From Paraburkholderia sp. (GTDB taxonomy: Bacteria; Pseudomonadota; Gammaproteobacteria; Burkholderiales; Burkholderiaceae), in contig NZ_JAPWKB010000019.1 in the NCBI RefSeq assembly GCF_028283785.1, positions 1,322,001 to 1,386,000 of the forward strand: 64,000 nucleotides of DNA, given 5' to 3'. The notes under the pieces are model-generated. The model made no database searches, was not told the origin of the DNA, and saw only the letters and a list, made by a program, of their open reading frames with translations. Positions 1 to 8,458 of this stretch are shown in pieces. A program made the position numbers and the translations under genes. Within the stretch, counting starts at the first letter, position 1, and every line of letters starts with the position of its first letter.

Positions 1-818
1 ATCGCGGAAAAGCCGCACCAGTTGATGCTCGCCATCACGCAACTGCCGCCTTCGCGTTCGACCAGTTCCGCGTGACGACGCATCGCGTCGAGTTCGTCGG
101 TGATATTGAAGGCGACCATCACCGAACGGCCGCTGCGCTCGCGATATGCGCGAACCTCGGCCATCACCGCACGTACGCGCGCGGCGAGCGGCGCATGCTG
201 CGGGTTCGCACAGACTTCGTCATCCTTGATGAAATCGACGCCCGCTTCGCACAGATCGCGCACCAGCGACGCCGTTTCCGCCGCGCTCAAGCCCACGTTC
301 GGCTTGATGATCGTGCCGATCATCGGGCCGCGCGCCACGTCGGTCAGTCGCCGCGTCCCGGCGACACCGTGCTTCGGCAGATCGAAACGCGCGCGATAGC
401 TTGCAGGCAAACGCATCGACAGCAGACGCATGCCGGTCACTTCGCCGAGGTCGTACAGATTGCCCGCCACCGTCGCGGCCAGCGTGGGCAGATTCGCGTC
501 GATATTCGCGAGCGGAAACGACAGCGTGATTCGCGCGCGACGCCACGGACCGCTGGCGTGCTGCCGCGCAAGCCATGCATTAGGCAATGCCGGTTGCGAC
601 GCGGCTTCGAGTTCGTCGATGCGCACCACGCTCGCGCGGCTTCGCGCGCGCAACGCATCGCTTTCGTTCGCGACCCGCACGAAGGTGCCGCTCGACTGCT
701 CGCCGGCCATCACATCGGCAACCCGCGCCGGATCGAGTGGCGTTTCGATCAGATAGTCGGCTTCGAGGCAATCGTCGCCGATCGCCCGCTGCGCCACGGC
801 GTTGTGCGCATCGCTCAT
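1..818 (-). CDS. RuBisCO-like protein, partial (C-terminus off left edge)
   Basis: About 272 N-terminal residues are visible on the minus strand; the gene runs off the window. The sequence begins MSDAHNAVAQ and carries RuBisCO large-chain signatures: EQSSGTF near residue 40, GTIIKPNVGLS (the loop that holds catalytic Lys175 in true RuBisCO) and DFIKDDE (the carbamylated Lys201 loop with its Mg-binding Asp/Glu). Homologues outside autotrophs act in carbohydrate-acid catabolism or methionine salvage rather than CO2 fixation. The start overlaps the stop of the VOC gene (ATGA), so it is the last visible gene of a TRAP-transporter operon. That context suggests catabolism of an imported sugar acid. 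The exact reaction cannot be read from the part seen. Confidence 0.85.
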   Translation of the reverse strand, partial: MSDAHNAVAQRAIGDDCLEADYLIETPLDPARVADVMAGEQSSGTFVRVANESDALRARSRASVVRIDELEAASQPALPNAWLARQHASGPWRRARITLSFPLANIDANLPTLAATVAGNLYDLGEVTGMRLLSMRLPASYRARFDLPKHGVAGTRRLTDVARGPMIGTIIKPNVGLSAAETASLVRDLCEAGVDFIKDDEVCANPQHAPLAARVRAVMAEVRAYRERSGRSVMVAFNITDELDAMRRHAELVEREGGSCVMASINWCGFSA

Positions 819-1354
819 AGCGTGCCCAGATCCGGAAACGGCCGCACTGCGTTGCGGCCATCCCATGACAGCGACTCACGATAGATCAGGTCGAACAGTT
901 TGCCTTTCGGCCCGGCGATTTCCGAAAGTTCGATCACGGTGCCCGGATGCGTTTCCGTGTCGAAGTACACGAAGCGGCCGTTGCGGCCCACTTCGCCGCT
1001 CATCGCGACTTTGAAGCCCTGATCCTGAAGCCGCGCGAGGTCCGCATCGAACGACGTGGTCCAGTACGCGTTGTGCTGCAAGCCGGTGTGGCCGGCTTCG
1101 AGGAAGTCGCGATACATCGACGGAGCGCCGTTGCGCGTCTGGATCAGTTCGACCTGCAACGGCCCCGAGTTCGCGAGCGCCACCGAGTTGTGGACCTCGT
1201 ACGACTGGCCGCGATACGTGTAGTTTTCGATCGGCACGCGTTCGTTGTAGAACCACGGCCCGACGCCGAGCACGCGGCTCCAGTATTCCATCGCCGCTTC
1301 GATATCGCGCACGACATAGCCTGCCTGACGGATTTCGCCAAAATAACGACTCAT
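815..1354 (-). CDS. VOC (glyoxalase/dioxygenase superfamily) protein
   Basis: A 179-residue protein with the vicinal-oxygen-chelate fold: QAGYVVRDIEAAMEYWSRVLGVGPW at the N-terminus, a central HTGLQHNAYW and a C-terminal GTVIELSE strand that would supply metal ligands. The start at 1354 is chosen because GGGAGAG lies just upstream; an in-frame extension to 1429 lacks a ribosome site and is not conserved-looking. It lies between a TRAP permease gene and the RuBisCO-like gene, overlapping the latter by 4 bases, so the two are probably co-translated. VOC members include epimerases, lyases and dioxygenases. The specific substrate is unknown, presumably an intermediate of the imported compound. 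Confidence 0.85.
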   Translation of the reverse strand: MSRYFGEIRQAGYVVRDIEAAMEYWSRVLGVGPWFYNERVPIENYTYRGQSYEVHNSVALANSGPLQVELIQTRNGAPSMYRDFLEAGHTGLQHNAYWTTSFDADLARLQDQGFKVAMSGEVGRNGRFVYFDTETHPGTVIELSEIAGPKGKLFDLIYRESLSWDGRNAVRPFPDLGTL

Positions 1355-1473
1355 AACACTCTCCCGATGCGGCAGATTGAAGATCGATGGACGAGCGAAT
1401 CCCGGCGCTGGGAAAGCCTGTGCTTTCACGCAGCGTCCAAAGGCATGACGCCCATCCGTCTAATTGGAAAAAC

Positions 1474-3408
1474 TCACAGAAAACCGGTTGAAATCCACGG
1501 TATGGCTGCGATCAGCACGAGGCCGAACAGCAGCGCGCTCATATACACGACGATCGGTTTGATGCCCGCGTCCGGGTTCACCTTGCTGATCGCGCAGGCC
1601 GAGTAATAGCCGACGCCGAACGGCGGCGAGAACAGTCCCACGCCCATCGACAGAATCACCACGATGGCGTAGTGCACTTCGTTGACGCCTGCCATGCGCG
1701 CAATCGGAAACAGCAACGGCCCGAACAGCACGATGGCCGGAATCCCTTCGAGCACGCTGCCGAGCATGATGAACACGACGATCGACACCGCGAGAAAACC
1801 GTATGCGCCGCCGGGCAACGTGGTCATCAGTTGCGCGAGGTCCTGCGAAAAGCCGGATTGCGTCAGCGCCCACGCCATCGACATCGCGCAGCCGATGATG
1901 AACAGGATCGCACCCGACAGCGTCGCCGCATCGACCAGCATCCGGCCGAGTCGCCGCCATGCGAATTTCCGGTAAATCAGCAGCCCGACGACGCTCGAAT
2001 AGACGATGCCGATCGTCGAGACTTCCGTCGCGGTCGCCACGCCTTCGACCACCGCCATCCGGATCACGAACGGCAACGCCAGCGCAGGCACCGCCACCAC
2101 GAACAGCCGCCCGATCTCGCGGCGGCTGAACCGCTGCGCGCCGCTCAGGTCCTCGTTGCGATAGCGCCACCAGACGACCGCGCACAAGATCAGCGCGAGC
2201 ACCGCGCCCGGCAACATGCCGGCCGTAAACAGCGCGGAAATCGACAGGCCGGTGACCGAGCCGATCGTAATCAGCACGATGCTGGGCGGAATGGTTTCGC
2301 TCTGCGCGCCGGTCGTGGCGAGCAAGGCCACCAGATCGCCTTCGGACGCGCCGCGTTTTTTCATCTCCGGAAACAGCACCGGTGCAATCGCCGCCATGTC
2401 CGCGACTTTCGATCCGGAAATGCCCGACACCAGATACATCGCCCCGATCAGCACGAACGACAGTCCGCCATGCAGATGCCCGACGAGGCTCGCGAGAAAA
2501 CCGATCATCGCGCGCGCCATGCCGGTCATCTCGATCAGCAGGCCGAGGAACACGAATAGCGGCACTGCGAGCAGCACCAGATGCGACATGCCCTCGTCCA
2601 TCCGCCCGACCATCACGACGACCGGCGTGTAGGTGGCAAGACCGAGGTAACCGAAGGTCGCGAGCGCGAACGAGAACCCGATCGGCACGCCCGAAAAAAT
2701 CCCGATGCCCACCACGCCGACGAAGAAGATCAGCAGATTGAGCTTGCCGAGCGTCTGAAACCACGGCGCGCCGTAGTACGCGACCACGCCGAGCACGACC
2801 GCGATTGCCAGCACGATCAGCACGTCGCGCGCGCGGCTCGTCTGCACCAGCCGGATCAGGCCGACAGCCAGCATCAGGCCCGCGCCGACCGGCAACGCGA
2901 GTGCGCGCCATGCATTGCTGATTTGCAGCGCAGGCGTGACGATCGCCGCTTCGCCGGACGCGTAGTCGTAGGTCGGCGCGAGCAGCAACGCCAGCAGCGC
3001 CACCGATGCGCCGATCGCGAGCGTATCGACGAACGCGCGCTTTTGCGGCGACAGCCGGCTGACGAACGCCGTCATCCGCATATGCTCGCCGCGACGCAAG
3101 GCGAGCACCGCGCCGAGCATCGACAGCCACAAGAACAGGATGCCGGCCAGTTCATCGGACCACACCAGCGGCGCATGCAGCGCATAGCGGAACACCACGC
3201 CCGCCAGCATCACGACGATCTCGAGCGCAAGCAGACTCGCCGCGCAAAATTCGACGAGTGCGATCAGCCCGCGATCGACGATCCGCAGCCAGCGGCGCGG
3301 CAGGCTGGCCGCATGACGCGCGGCATGGGCCGCAGCCGCCTGCTGCGCGTTGTGCATCGCGTGGCCGCCCGCGCCGTTCTGTGCTGCATCCCAAGCCCGC
3401 TCCGTCAT
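1474..3408 (-). CDS. TRAP transporter, fused small and large permease (DctQM)
   Basis: 644 residues. Residues about 40-190 form the four-helix DctQ small subunit and the rest is the large DctM subunit with about 12 membrane segments. The M part shows the family features PIGFSFALATFGYL, GISGSKVADMAAIAPVLFPEMKKRG and TGAQSETIPPSIVL. Such fusions are a normal variant of TRAP carriers, which import organic acids using an ion gradient. An AGGAG sequence 8 bases before the ATG supports the start. It follows the dctP gene after 38 bases and precedes the VOC and RuBisCO-like genes, so it should import their substrate across the inner membrane. Confidence 0.93.
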   Translation of the reverse strand: MTERAWDAAQNGAGGHAMHNAQQAAAAHAARHAASLPRRWLRIVDRGLIALVEFCAASLLALEIVVMLAGVVFRYALHAPLVWSDELAGILFLWLSMLGAVLALRRGEHMRMTAFVSRLSPQKRAFVDTLAIGASVALLALLLAPTYDYASGEAAIVTPALQISNAWRALALPVGAGLMLAVGLIRLVQTSRARDVLIVLAIAVVLGVVAYYGAPWFQTLGKLNLLIFFVGVVGIGIFSGVPIGFSFALATFGYLGLATYTPVVVMVGRMDEGMSHLVLLAVPLFVFLGLLIEMTGMARAMIGFLASLVGHLHGGLSFVLIGAMYLVSGISGSKVADMAAIAPVLFPEMKKRGASEGDLVALLATTGAQSETIPPSIVLITIGSVTGLSISALFTAGMLPGAVLALILCAVVWWRYRNEDLSGAQRFSRREIGRLFVVAVPALALPFVIRMAVVEGVATATEVSTIGIVYSSVVGLLIYRKFAWRRLGRMLVDAATLSGAILFIIGCAMSMAWALTQSGFSQDLAQLMTTLPGGAYGFLAVSIVVFIMLGSVLEGIPAIVLFGPLLFPIARMAGVNEVHYAIVVILSMGVGLFSPPFGVGYYSACAISKVNPDAGIKPIVVYMSALLFGLVLIAAIPWISTGFL

Positions 3409-3446
3409 GCTGTGGTCTCCTCGCGCATGATGTTGTTAGACGCCGT

Positions 3447-4481
3447 TCAGGCGAGCTTGCCGACCGACTGTTCGAGCAGATCCCACGCCTGATTGCCGAA
3501 GCGGCCTTTCCATTCCGCGTAGAAACCGGCCTGGCGCAACGCGGCGCGGAACGTGTCAGGCGCGGGACGATTGATCGACAGACCCTTTGCCTGCAGATCG
3601 GCGACGGCGGCATCGTTGAGCTTGCGCACGTCGTCGCGCTGCTTCAGCGCGGCCTGATTGAATGCGTCGCTGGCGATCGCTTGCAGGTCTTTCGGCAGAC
3701 GTTGCCACGCGCGCTGATTCAGCACGAACCAGTAGCCGTCCCACATATGGTTGGTCAGCGAACAGAACTTCTGCACTTCGTAGAGCTTCGCGACCTGCAC
3801 GATGGGCAGCGGATTTTCCTGCGCATCGACGATATGCGTTTGCAGCGACGAATAGACTTCGCTGAATTGCAGGCTCGTCGGTGCGGCGCCGAGACCCTTG
3901 AACATGTCGATGCTCAACGGACTGACCGGCACGCGGATTTTCAGGTTGCGCATCGTCTGCGCGTTGACGATCGGGCCGGTGCTGGTGGTGGTTTGACGAA
4001 AGCCGTTGTCCCACATCCGTTCGAACGATTCGAGACCGGCCTTCTGCATCGCCGCGCGCACGTAGGCGCCGAGCGGGCCGTCCATCGCTTTCCACACCTG
4101 CGAATAGTCGCTGAACGCGAAGCCGACCGCGTTGATTGCGACGGCGGGCGCCAGCGTGGACACCACCAGCGCCGACGGCGTGAACATTTCGATGCCGCCG
4201 CTGCGGACCTGCGCGAGCATGTCCGTGTCGCCGCCCAACTGGTTGTTCGGGAAGATGCGGATTTCCATCCGTCCTTTCGACGCATCGCGAATCTGGTTCG
4301 CCGCTTCCTGCGCGCGAACGTTCAACGGATGTGTGAGCGGCAGATTGTTGCCGTACTTGAATACGAACTCGGGCGCGGCCGCCGCGCGGGCGGTCGAGGC
4401 CAAACCTAGCGTGCCGAGCGCGCCGGCAACCGGAGCGGCCGCAGCGGCGCGTAGCAACGCGCGTCGGGTGAGATGGGTCAT
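3447..4481 (-). CDS. TRAP transporter substrate-binding protein (DctP family)
   Basis: 344-residue periplasmic binding protein. The N-terminus MTHLTRRALLRAAAAAPVAG is a Tat-like signal (TRRALLR) ending near AraAAAPEF. The mature part has the DctP pattern: GNNLPLTHPLNVRAQEAANQI, a central PVSPLSIDMFKGLGAAPTSLQFSEVYSSLQ and the NHMWDGYWFVLN stretch; the Arg of KIRVPVSP normally binds the ligand carboxylate. The start at 4481 has AAGGAG upstream. It is the first gene of the minus-strand operon with DctQM, VOC and the RuBisCO-like protein, and is divergent from a LacI-type regulator that is the likely controller. The ligand is probably a sugar acid (inference from the operon). Confidence 0.92.
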   Translation of the reverse strand: MTHLTRRALLRAAAAAPVAGALGTLGLASTARAAAAPEFVFKYGNNLPLTHPLNVRAQEAANQIRDASKGRMEIRIFPNNQLGGDTDMLAQVRSGGIEMFTPSALVVSTLAPAVAINAVGFAFSDYSQVWKAMDGPLGAYVRAAMQKAGLESFERMWDNGFRQTTTSTGPIVNAQTMRNLKIRVPVSPLSIDMFKGLGAAPTSLQFSEVYSSLQTHIVDAQENPLPIVQVAKLYEVQKFCSLTNHMWDGYWFVLNQRAWQRLPKDLQAIASDAFNQAALKQRDDVRKLNDAAVADLQAKGLSINRPAPDTFRAALRQAGFYAEWKGRFGNQAWDLLEQSVGKLA

Positions 4482-4765
4482 CGGGAAGTCTCCTTGCCTT
4501 TTTATTGATGCGTTCTTGATTCCATCAAAAACCATCATCGCGCGGGGCCGACCGGTTGACGGTTCTGGCTTAGTATCGTGTCATCGGCAGCGTGGCTGAC
4601 GGCACGTAATCGCGGCTGACAGGTGCAAGACTAGGCGTCCGCGATATTTGCGTCAAACCGCGAAACTGATGTGTTTTGATGGAATTCCGATCGTCGCGAG
4701 GTCGCCGCCGGCTGCCGCACGGTCGGCTCGAACGGTTGAAGAGGCGAATGCGCCGGGAAACGTTT

Positions 4766-5818
4766 ATGTCCGATACCACGATGACTGTTGCCGCACGCGC
4801 CCGGATTCCGGACATCGCGCGCGCGGCGGGCGTGTCGACCGCGACCGTCGACCGGGTGCTGAACGGCCGCCACGGCGTGCGCGCGCCCACCGCGCAACGC
4901 GTCTTGCAGGCGGCAGCCCAACTCGGTTATCTGCTGGGTGCGGCCGTGCCGGCGACGCAACCGCCGCGCACGTTGCGCATCGCGTTTCTGCTGCCGACCG
5001 GCACCAACCGTTATTTGCGGATGCTCGGCGATTACATCGAGTTCGCACACGATCAATGGAGCGCGCTCGACATCCGTTGCCGCGTGCATTACGTCGAGAG
5101 CTTCAACCCGAGCGAACTCGCGGCGCGGCTGCTGCATTGCGGCCAGCGCGCGGACGGCGTGGTGTTCATGGCGCTCGAACATCCGGTCGTGCGCGATGCG
5201 GTGAATGCGCTCGCCGATCAGGGCGTACCGGCGATCACGCTGATTTCCGACCTGTCGAACGCGCGGCGGCTCGCGTATGTCGGCATCGACAATCGCGCGG
5301 CCGGCCGCACGGCGGGGCTATTGCTGGGGCGTTTCATGGGGCCGCGTCCGGCGGGCAAGATCGCGATGCTGGCGGGCAGCCTGAACTATCGCGGACACGA
5401 GGAACGCGAAATCGGCTTTCTGCATCTGATCGAATCGACGTTTCCGCAGGTGCGCGTGATCGGCCTGCGCGAAGGTCATGACGACAGCGAGCGCAACTAT
5501 CTGCAAACGCGTCGCTTGCTGGAACAGCATCCGGATCTCGCGGGCATCTACAACAGCGGCGGCGGCTCGGATGGGGTCGCGCGCGCGATCGTCGAGGCAA
5601 AGGCCGACCAGAAGATCCTGTTCGTCGGCCACGGCCTGACGCCCGACACGCGCGCGCTGCTGATCGACGGCACGATGGATGCGCTGATCACGCAAACACC
5701 GCAATCGATGGTCGGCAATTGCCTGAAAATTTTCCGCAACGTGCACGACAAACGCGATGCACTCGACGACGTGAAACCGGTGCAGTTCAATATCGTGCTG
5801 CGGGAGAATCTGCCCTGA
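4766..5818 (+). CDS. LacI-family transcriptional regulator
   Basis: 350 residues. An N-terminal LacI helix-turn-helix (IPDIARAAGVSTATVDRVLNGRHGVRAPTAQRV, residues about 12-45) is followed by a periplasmic-binding-like ligand domain with AYVGIDNRAAGRTAGLLLGRFMG. The VDRVLNGR variant is common in regulators of sugar and polyol catabolism. The start is uncertain: an ATG at 4748 and a longer frame from 4676 exist, but 4766 places the recognition helix at the usual distance. It is divergent from the TRAP/RuBisCO-like operon across a 284-base gap and probably represses it until the imported compound or a derivative binds. Confidence 0.88.
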   Translation: MSDTTMTVAARARIPDIARAAGVSTATVDRVLNGRHGVRAPTAQRVLQAAAQLGYLLGAAVPATQPPRTLRIAFLLPTGTNRYLRMLGDYIEFAHDQWSALDIRCRVHYVESFNPSELAARLLHCGQRADGVVFMALEHPVVRDAVNALADQGVPAITLISDLSNARRLAYVGIDNRAAGRTAGLLLGRFMGPRPAGKIAMLAGSLNYRGHEEREIGFLHLIESTFPQVRVIGLREGHDDSERNYLQTRRLLEQHPDLAGIYNSGGGSDGVARAIVEAKADQKILFVGHGLTPDTRALLIDGTMDALITQTPQSMVGNCLKIFRNVHDKRDALDDVKPVQFNIVLRENLP

Positions 5819-5872
5819 CGCGGCGGATGATCCACTGCGCCACCCCGCTGTCGGCAGCGGCGCGCCTCGGGG

Positions 5873-6160
5873 TCACCACGCCACGCACGATCCTTCCTTG
5901 CCGACGCAGTCGCCGTCGCAACCAGCGCAGTAGTGCCGGTCCCTGATGGTCTGATCGACCTGCCACGCATTCGCCGTCGCCGTGCTCGCGGTGCCCACGG
6001 AACGCCCATTCTCCGACGCATGGAAGGTCGGTTCGCCGGCTTTGCCGCGACGGATCGCGTCGTCGATTTCCGCGTCGCCGAACGCCGCTTTCAGATTCGC
6101 CACGAACGCGGCGATTTCCGGCATCGGGTGCAAAACGGGCTTCCGTACTCGCATATCCAT
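5873..6160 (-). CDS. small Cys-rich conserved-type hypothetical protein
   Basis: A 95-residue protein starting MDMRVRKPVLHPMPEIAAF; GAGGAG eight bases before the ATG at 6160 supports this start over an upstream GTG. The N-terminal half looks helical (AAFVANLKAAFGDAEIDDAIRRGKAGEP). The C-terminus holds four cysteines spaced C-x2-C-x3-C-x6-C, which could bind a metal or an Fe-S centre. It is divergent from imuA, and a LexA box sits between the two starts, so damage-inducible expression is possible. I do not recognise a named family. Confidence 0.6.
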   Translation of the reverse strand: MDMRVRKPVLHPMPEIAAFVANLKAAFGDAEIDDAIRRGKAGEPTFHASENGRSVGTASTATANAWQVDQTIRDRHYCAGCDGDCVGKEGSCVAW

Positions 6161-6214
6161 CGCGGCCACTCCTCGAAAAAGTACCGGTTCACTATCCCGG
6201 AATTCAGTGTAGGA

Positions 6215-6234
6215 TACTGTACATCCATACAGTA
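6215..6234. promoter_or_regulatory. LexA (SOS) box upstream of imuA
   Basis: A perfect CTGT-N8-ACAG palindrome, extended to TACTGT...ACAGTA, at the LexA consensus. It sits 21 bases before the imuA ATG and 54 bases before the divergent small gene, so LexA should repress the imuA-imuB-dnaE2 operon and perhaps both directions. Confidence 0.93.
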
Positions 6235-6255
6235 TTTAAGGCAATCCGCACTCCG

Positions 6256-6990
6256 ATGTCCTCTACGCCGCTTTCCACGCCGGTCACGTCGTTATTGGCG
6301 CACCCGGAAACCCTGCATCCGTCGCTGTGGCGCGCCTCGCAGCTCGCCCGCAGCCGTGCGCGCACGGTGGATACCGGCTACGCGGCGCTGTCGGCGGAAT
6401 TGCCGGGCGGCGGCTGGCCGCTGGGTGCGCTGGTGGATCTGCTGGTGCAGCAGGCCGGCGTCGGCGAAATGCGCCTGCTGCGGCCGGCGCTGAGCGAAAT
6501 GGGCCGCCGTCCCATCGCGCTGGTGCAGCCGCCGCATGTGCCGAACGGGCTCGGGCTCGGCTATATCGGCCTGCCGATCGACCGTGTGATGCAGATCAAG
6601 GCCGCCACGACGGCGGACGCGCTGTGGTCCGCCGAGCAGATCCTGCGCGCGGGCAGTTGCGGTGCGCTGCTGTTCTGGGCGCAGTACGTGCAGACGTCGT
6701 CGTTACGGCGGCTGCATCTGGCCGCGCAGTCGTCCGACACGCTGTTCGTAATGGTGCGCCCGCTCGCCGTCGCGCAGGACGCGTCGCCGGCGCTATTGCG
6801 GCTCGCGCTGCGGCCGGCGGGCGACAGTCTCAGCGTCGATATCGTCAAGCGACGAGGTCCCACACGCGCGGAACCGCTGTCCATTCCCCTTCAACCCACG
6901 CCCGTTCTGCTTTCCCGTCATGCGCGTCTTTCTCGCCGTCCACTTGCCCCGGTTGCCGCTCGAAGTGTTCCGACCGAAGTGGCGGTTTGA
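6256..6990 (+). CDS. imuA: ImuA, SOS mutasome accessory protein
   Basis: 244 residues, resembling the RecA/SulA-like ImuA family: LWRASQLARSR near the N-terminus, TGYAALSAELPGGGWPLGALVDLLVQQAGVGE (the conserved GGGWP-x-GAL turn) and GSCGALLFWAQYVQTSSLRRLHLAAQ. ImuA works with ImuB and DnaE2 in damage-induced mutagenic translesion synthesis in bacteria that lack Pol V. It follows a LexA box and overlaps the imuB start by 71 bases. No clear Shine-Dalgarno sequence precedes the ATG. Confidence 0.93.
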   Translation: MSSTPLSTPVTSLLAHPETLHPSLWRASQLARSRARTVDTGYAALSAELPGGGWPLGALVDLLVQQAGVGEMRLLRPALSEMGRRPIALVQPPHVPNGLGLGYIGLPIDRVMQIKAATTADALWSAEQILRAGSCGALLFWAQYVQTSSLRRLHLAAQSSDTLFVMVRPLAVAQDASPALLRLALRPAGDSLSVDIVKRRGPTRAEPLSIPLQPTPVLLSRHARLSRRPLAPVAARSVPTEVAV

Positions 6991-8452
6991 GTCGCTGGCG
7001 GGCGCGTTGCCTTTGCCCTCGCCTTCGCCCGTGTCCGGCGATGCCGCATCGACGCAACCCGCGCCCGGTTGCGTGGTGCTGGACAAAGACCGCGTCGTAC
7101 TCGCCGATGCGACCGCGCGTGCGAACGGCGTGCGTGTCGGCATGAAGCGCGGCGGCGTGCTGACGGTCGCGCCCGAATCCACGATGTTCGAGCGCGACGC
7201 GGTGCGCGAGCACGACGCGCAACGCGACGTCGCGATTGCGTTGATGACGTTTTCGCCGGAAGTCGCGCTCGGCGACGAAGCCAGCGTCGTGGTGGAGGTC
7301 AGCGCGAGCCTGCGTCTGTTCGGCGGCATCTTGCGGCTGTGCCGTGCAGCCAAAACCCTACTCGCGACGCTCGGTTTCAGCGCGCGCATCAGCGCCGCGC
7401 CGACCGGCCAGGGCGCGTGGCTGCTCGCCCGATGCGGCAACCGCCGGCTGCTGAAAATGGCCTCGCTCGAACGACAGCTCGCGGCGTTGCCGTTGATGTC
7501 GGTGCCGGAAGTGCGGCCGTTCGCCGACTGGTTCACCGGACTCGGCTGCGCCAGCATCGGCGACGTGCGCCGTCTGCCGCGTGCCGGTTTGCAACGGCGT
7601 TGCGGCGAGCATCTGCTCGACTCGCTCGACCGCGCGTTCGGCACCGCGCCCGAACTGTTCGACTGGCTCGCGTTGCCGCCCACTTTCTCCGCGCGGATCG
7701 AACTGCCCGAGCGCATCGAACACACCGACGCCGCGATCTTCGTCGCGCATCGGCTGATCGCGCAACTGTGCGGCTGGCTGGCCGCGAAACAGTGCGCGGT
7801 GATGGGCATCGCGCTCATGCTCGAACACGAACGCGGCCGTCAGGCGATCGAACCCACGTGTATCGACATCGCGCTCGGCGAACCCGCGTGGCGCGAAGAC
7901 CATCTGCTGCGACTCGTCAAGGAACGGCTCGCGCGGATCGAACTGGACGCGCCGATGATCGCGTTGCGGCTCGACGCATCGCAGGTGCAAGCGGCCGCGC
8001 CCGCATCGGACACGCTGTTTCCGGAACCGGGCGGTTCGGCCGAAGATCACGCGCGGCTGGTCGAACTGCTGGTCGCGCGGCTCGGCGAGGACAACGTGCT
8101 GCGGCCCGCGCCGACGCCGGATCACCGGCCGGAAATTGCGAACCGCTGGGTGCCGGTCGGCGAGGTGTCGAAAGACGCGCCGTTGCCTGCCGGTTTGCCG
8201 CGCCCGACCTGGCTGCTCGCGACGCCCGTGCAACTGCTGATGCGCCAGCATCGTCCGTTCTATGGCTCGCCGCTCAAAATGGTGTCGCCGGGCGAACGGA
8301 TCGAATCCGGCTGGTTCGACGGACGGCTCGTCACGCGCGACTATTTCGTCGCGCAAGCCGACGACCAGTCGTGCTACTGGGTCTTTCGCGAGCGCACCAG
8401 CAGTCGGGACGCGCAAGTGTCGCGCTGGTTCCTGCACGGCCTGTTCGGATGA
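6920..8452 (+). CDS. imuB: ImuB, Y-family polymerase-like mutasome protein
   Basis: 510 residues starting MRVFLAVHLPRLPLEVF. It keeps the Y-family polymerase layout (ADATARANGVRVGM fingers region, VVVEVSASLRLFGG palm) but lacks the usual paired catalytic acids; SASLRLFGG replaces the active S(L/I)DE-type motif. This is typical of ImuB, which serves as the hub linking DnaE2 and the beta clamp. Its start lies inside imuA and its stop is 6 bases before dnaE2, so the three genes form one SOS operon. Confidence 0.93.
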   Translation: MRVFLAVHLPRLPLEVFRPKWRFESLAGALPLPSPSPVSGDAASTQPAPGCVVLDKDRVVLADATARANGVRVGMKRGGVLTVAPESTMFERDAVREHDAQRDVAIALMTFSPEVALGDEASVVVEVSASLRLFGGILRLCRAAKTLLATLGFSARISAAPTGQGAWLLARCGNRRLLKMASLERQLAALPLMSVPEVRPFADWFTGLGCASIGDVRRLPRAGLQRRCGEHLLDSLDRAFGTAPELFDWLALPPTFSARIELPERIEHTDAAIFVAHRLIAQLCGWLAAKQCAVMGIALMLEHERGRQAIEPTCIDIALGEPAWREDHLLRLVKERLARIELDAPMIALRLDASQVQAAAPASDTLFPEPGGSAEDHARLVELLVARLGEDNVLRPAPTPDHRPEIANRWVPVGEVSKDAPLPAGLPRPTWLLATPVQLLMRQHRPFYGSPLKMVSPGERIESGWFDGRLVTRDYFVAQADDQSCYWVFRERTSSRDAQVSRWFLHGLFG

Positions 8453-8458
8453 CGCGCG

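Noticed and set aside
1-818. True carbon-fixing RuBisCO large subunit
   Set aside because: Loop sequences differ from forms I-III, and the operon (TRAP, VOC, LacI) has no small subunit, phosphoribulokinase or CbbR.
1672-3492. Long plus-strand ORFs opposite the TRAP permease gene
   Set aside because: His/Arg/Asp-rich antisense frames typical of high-GC DNA, lying over a clear transporter gene.
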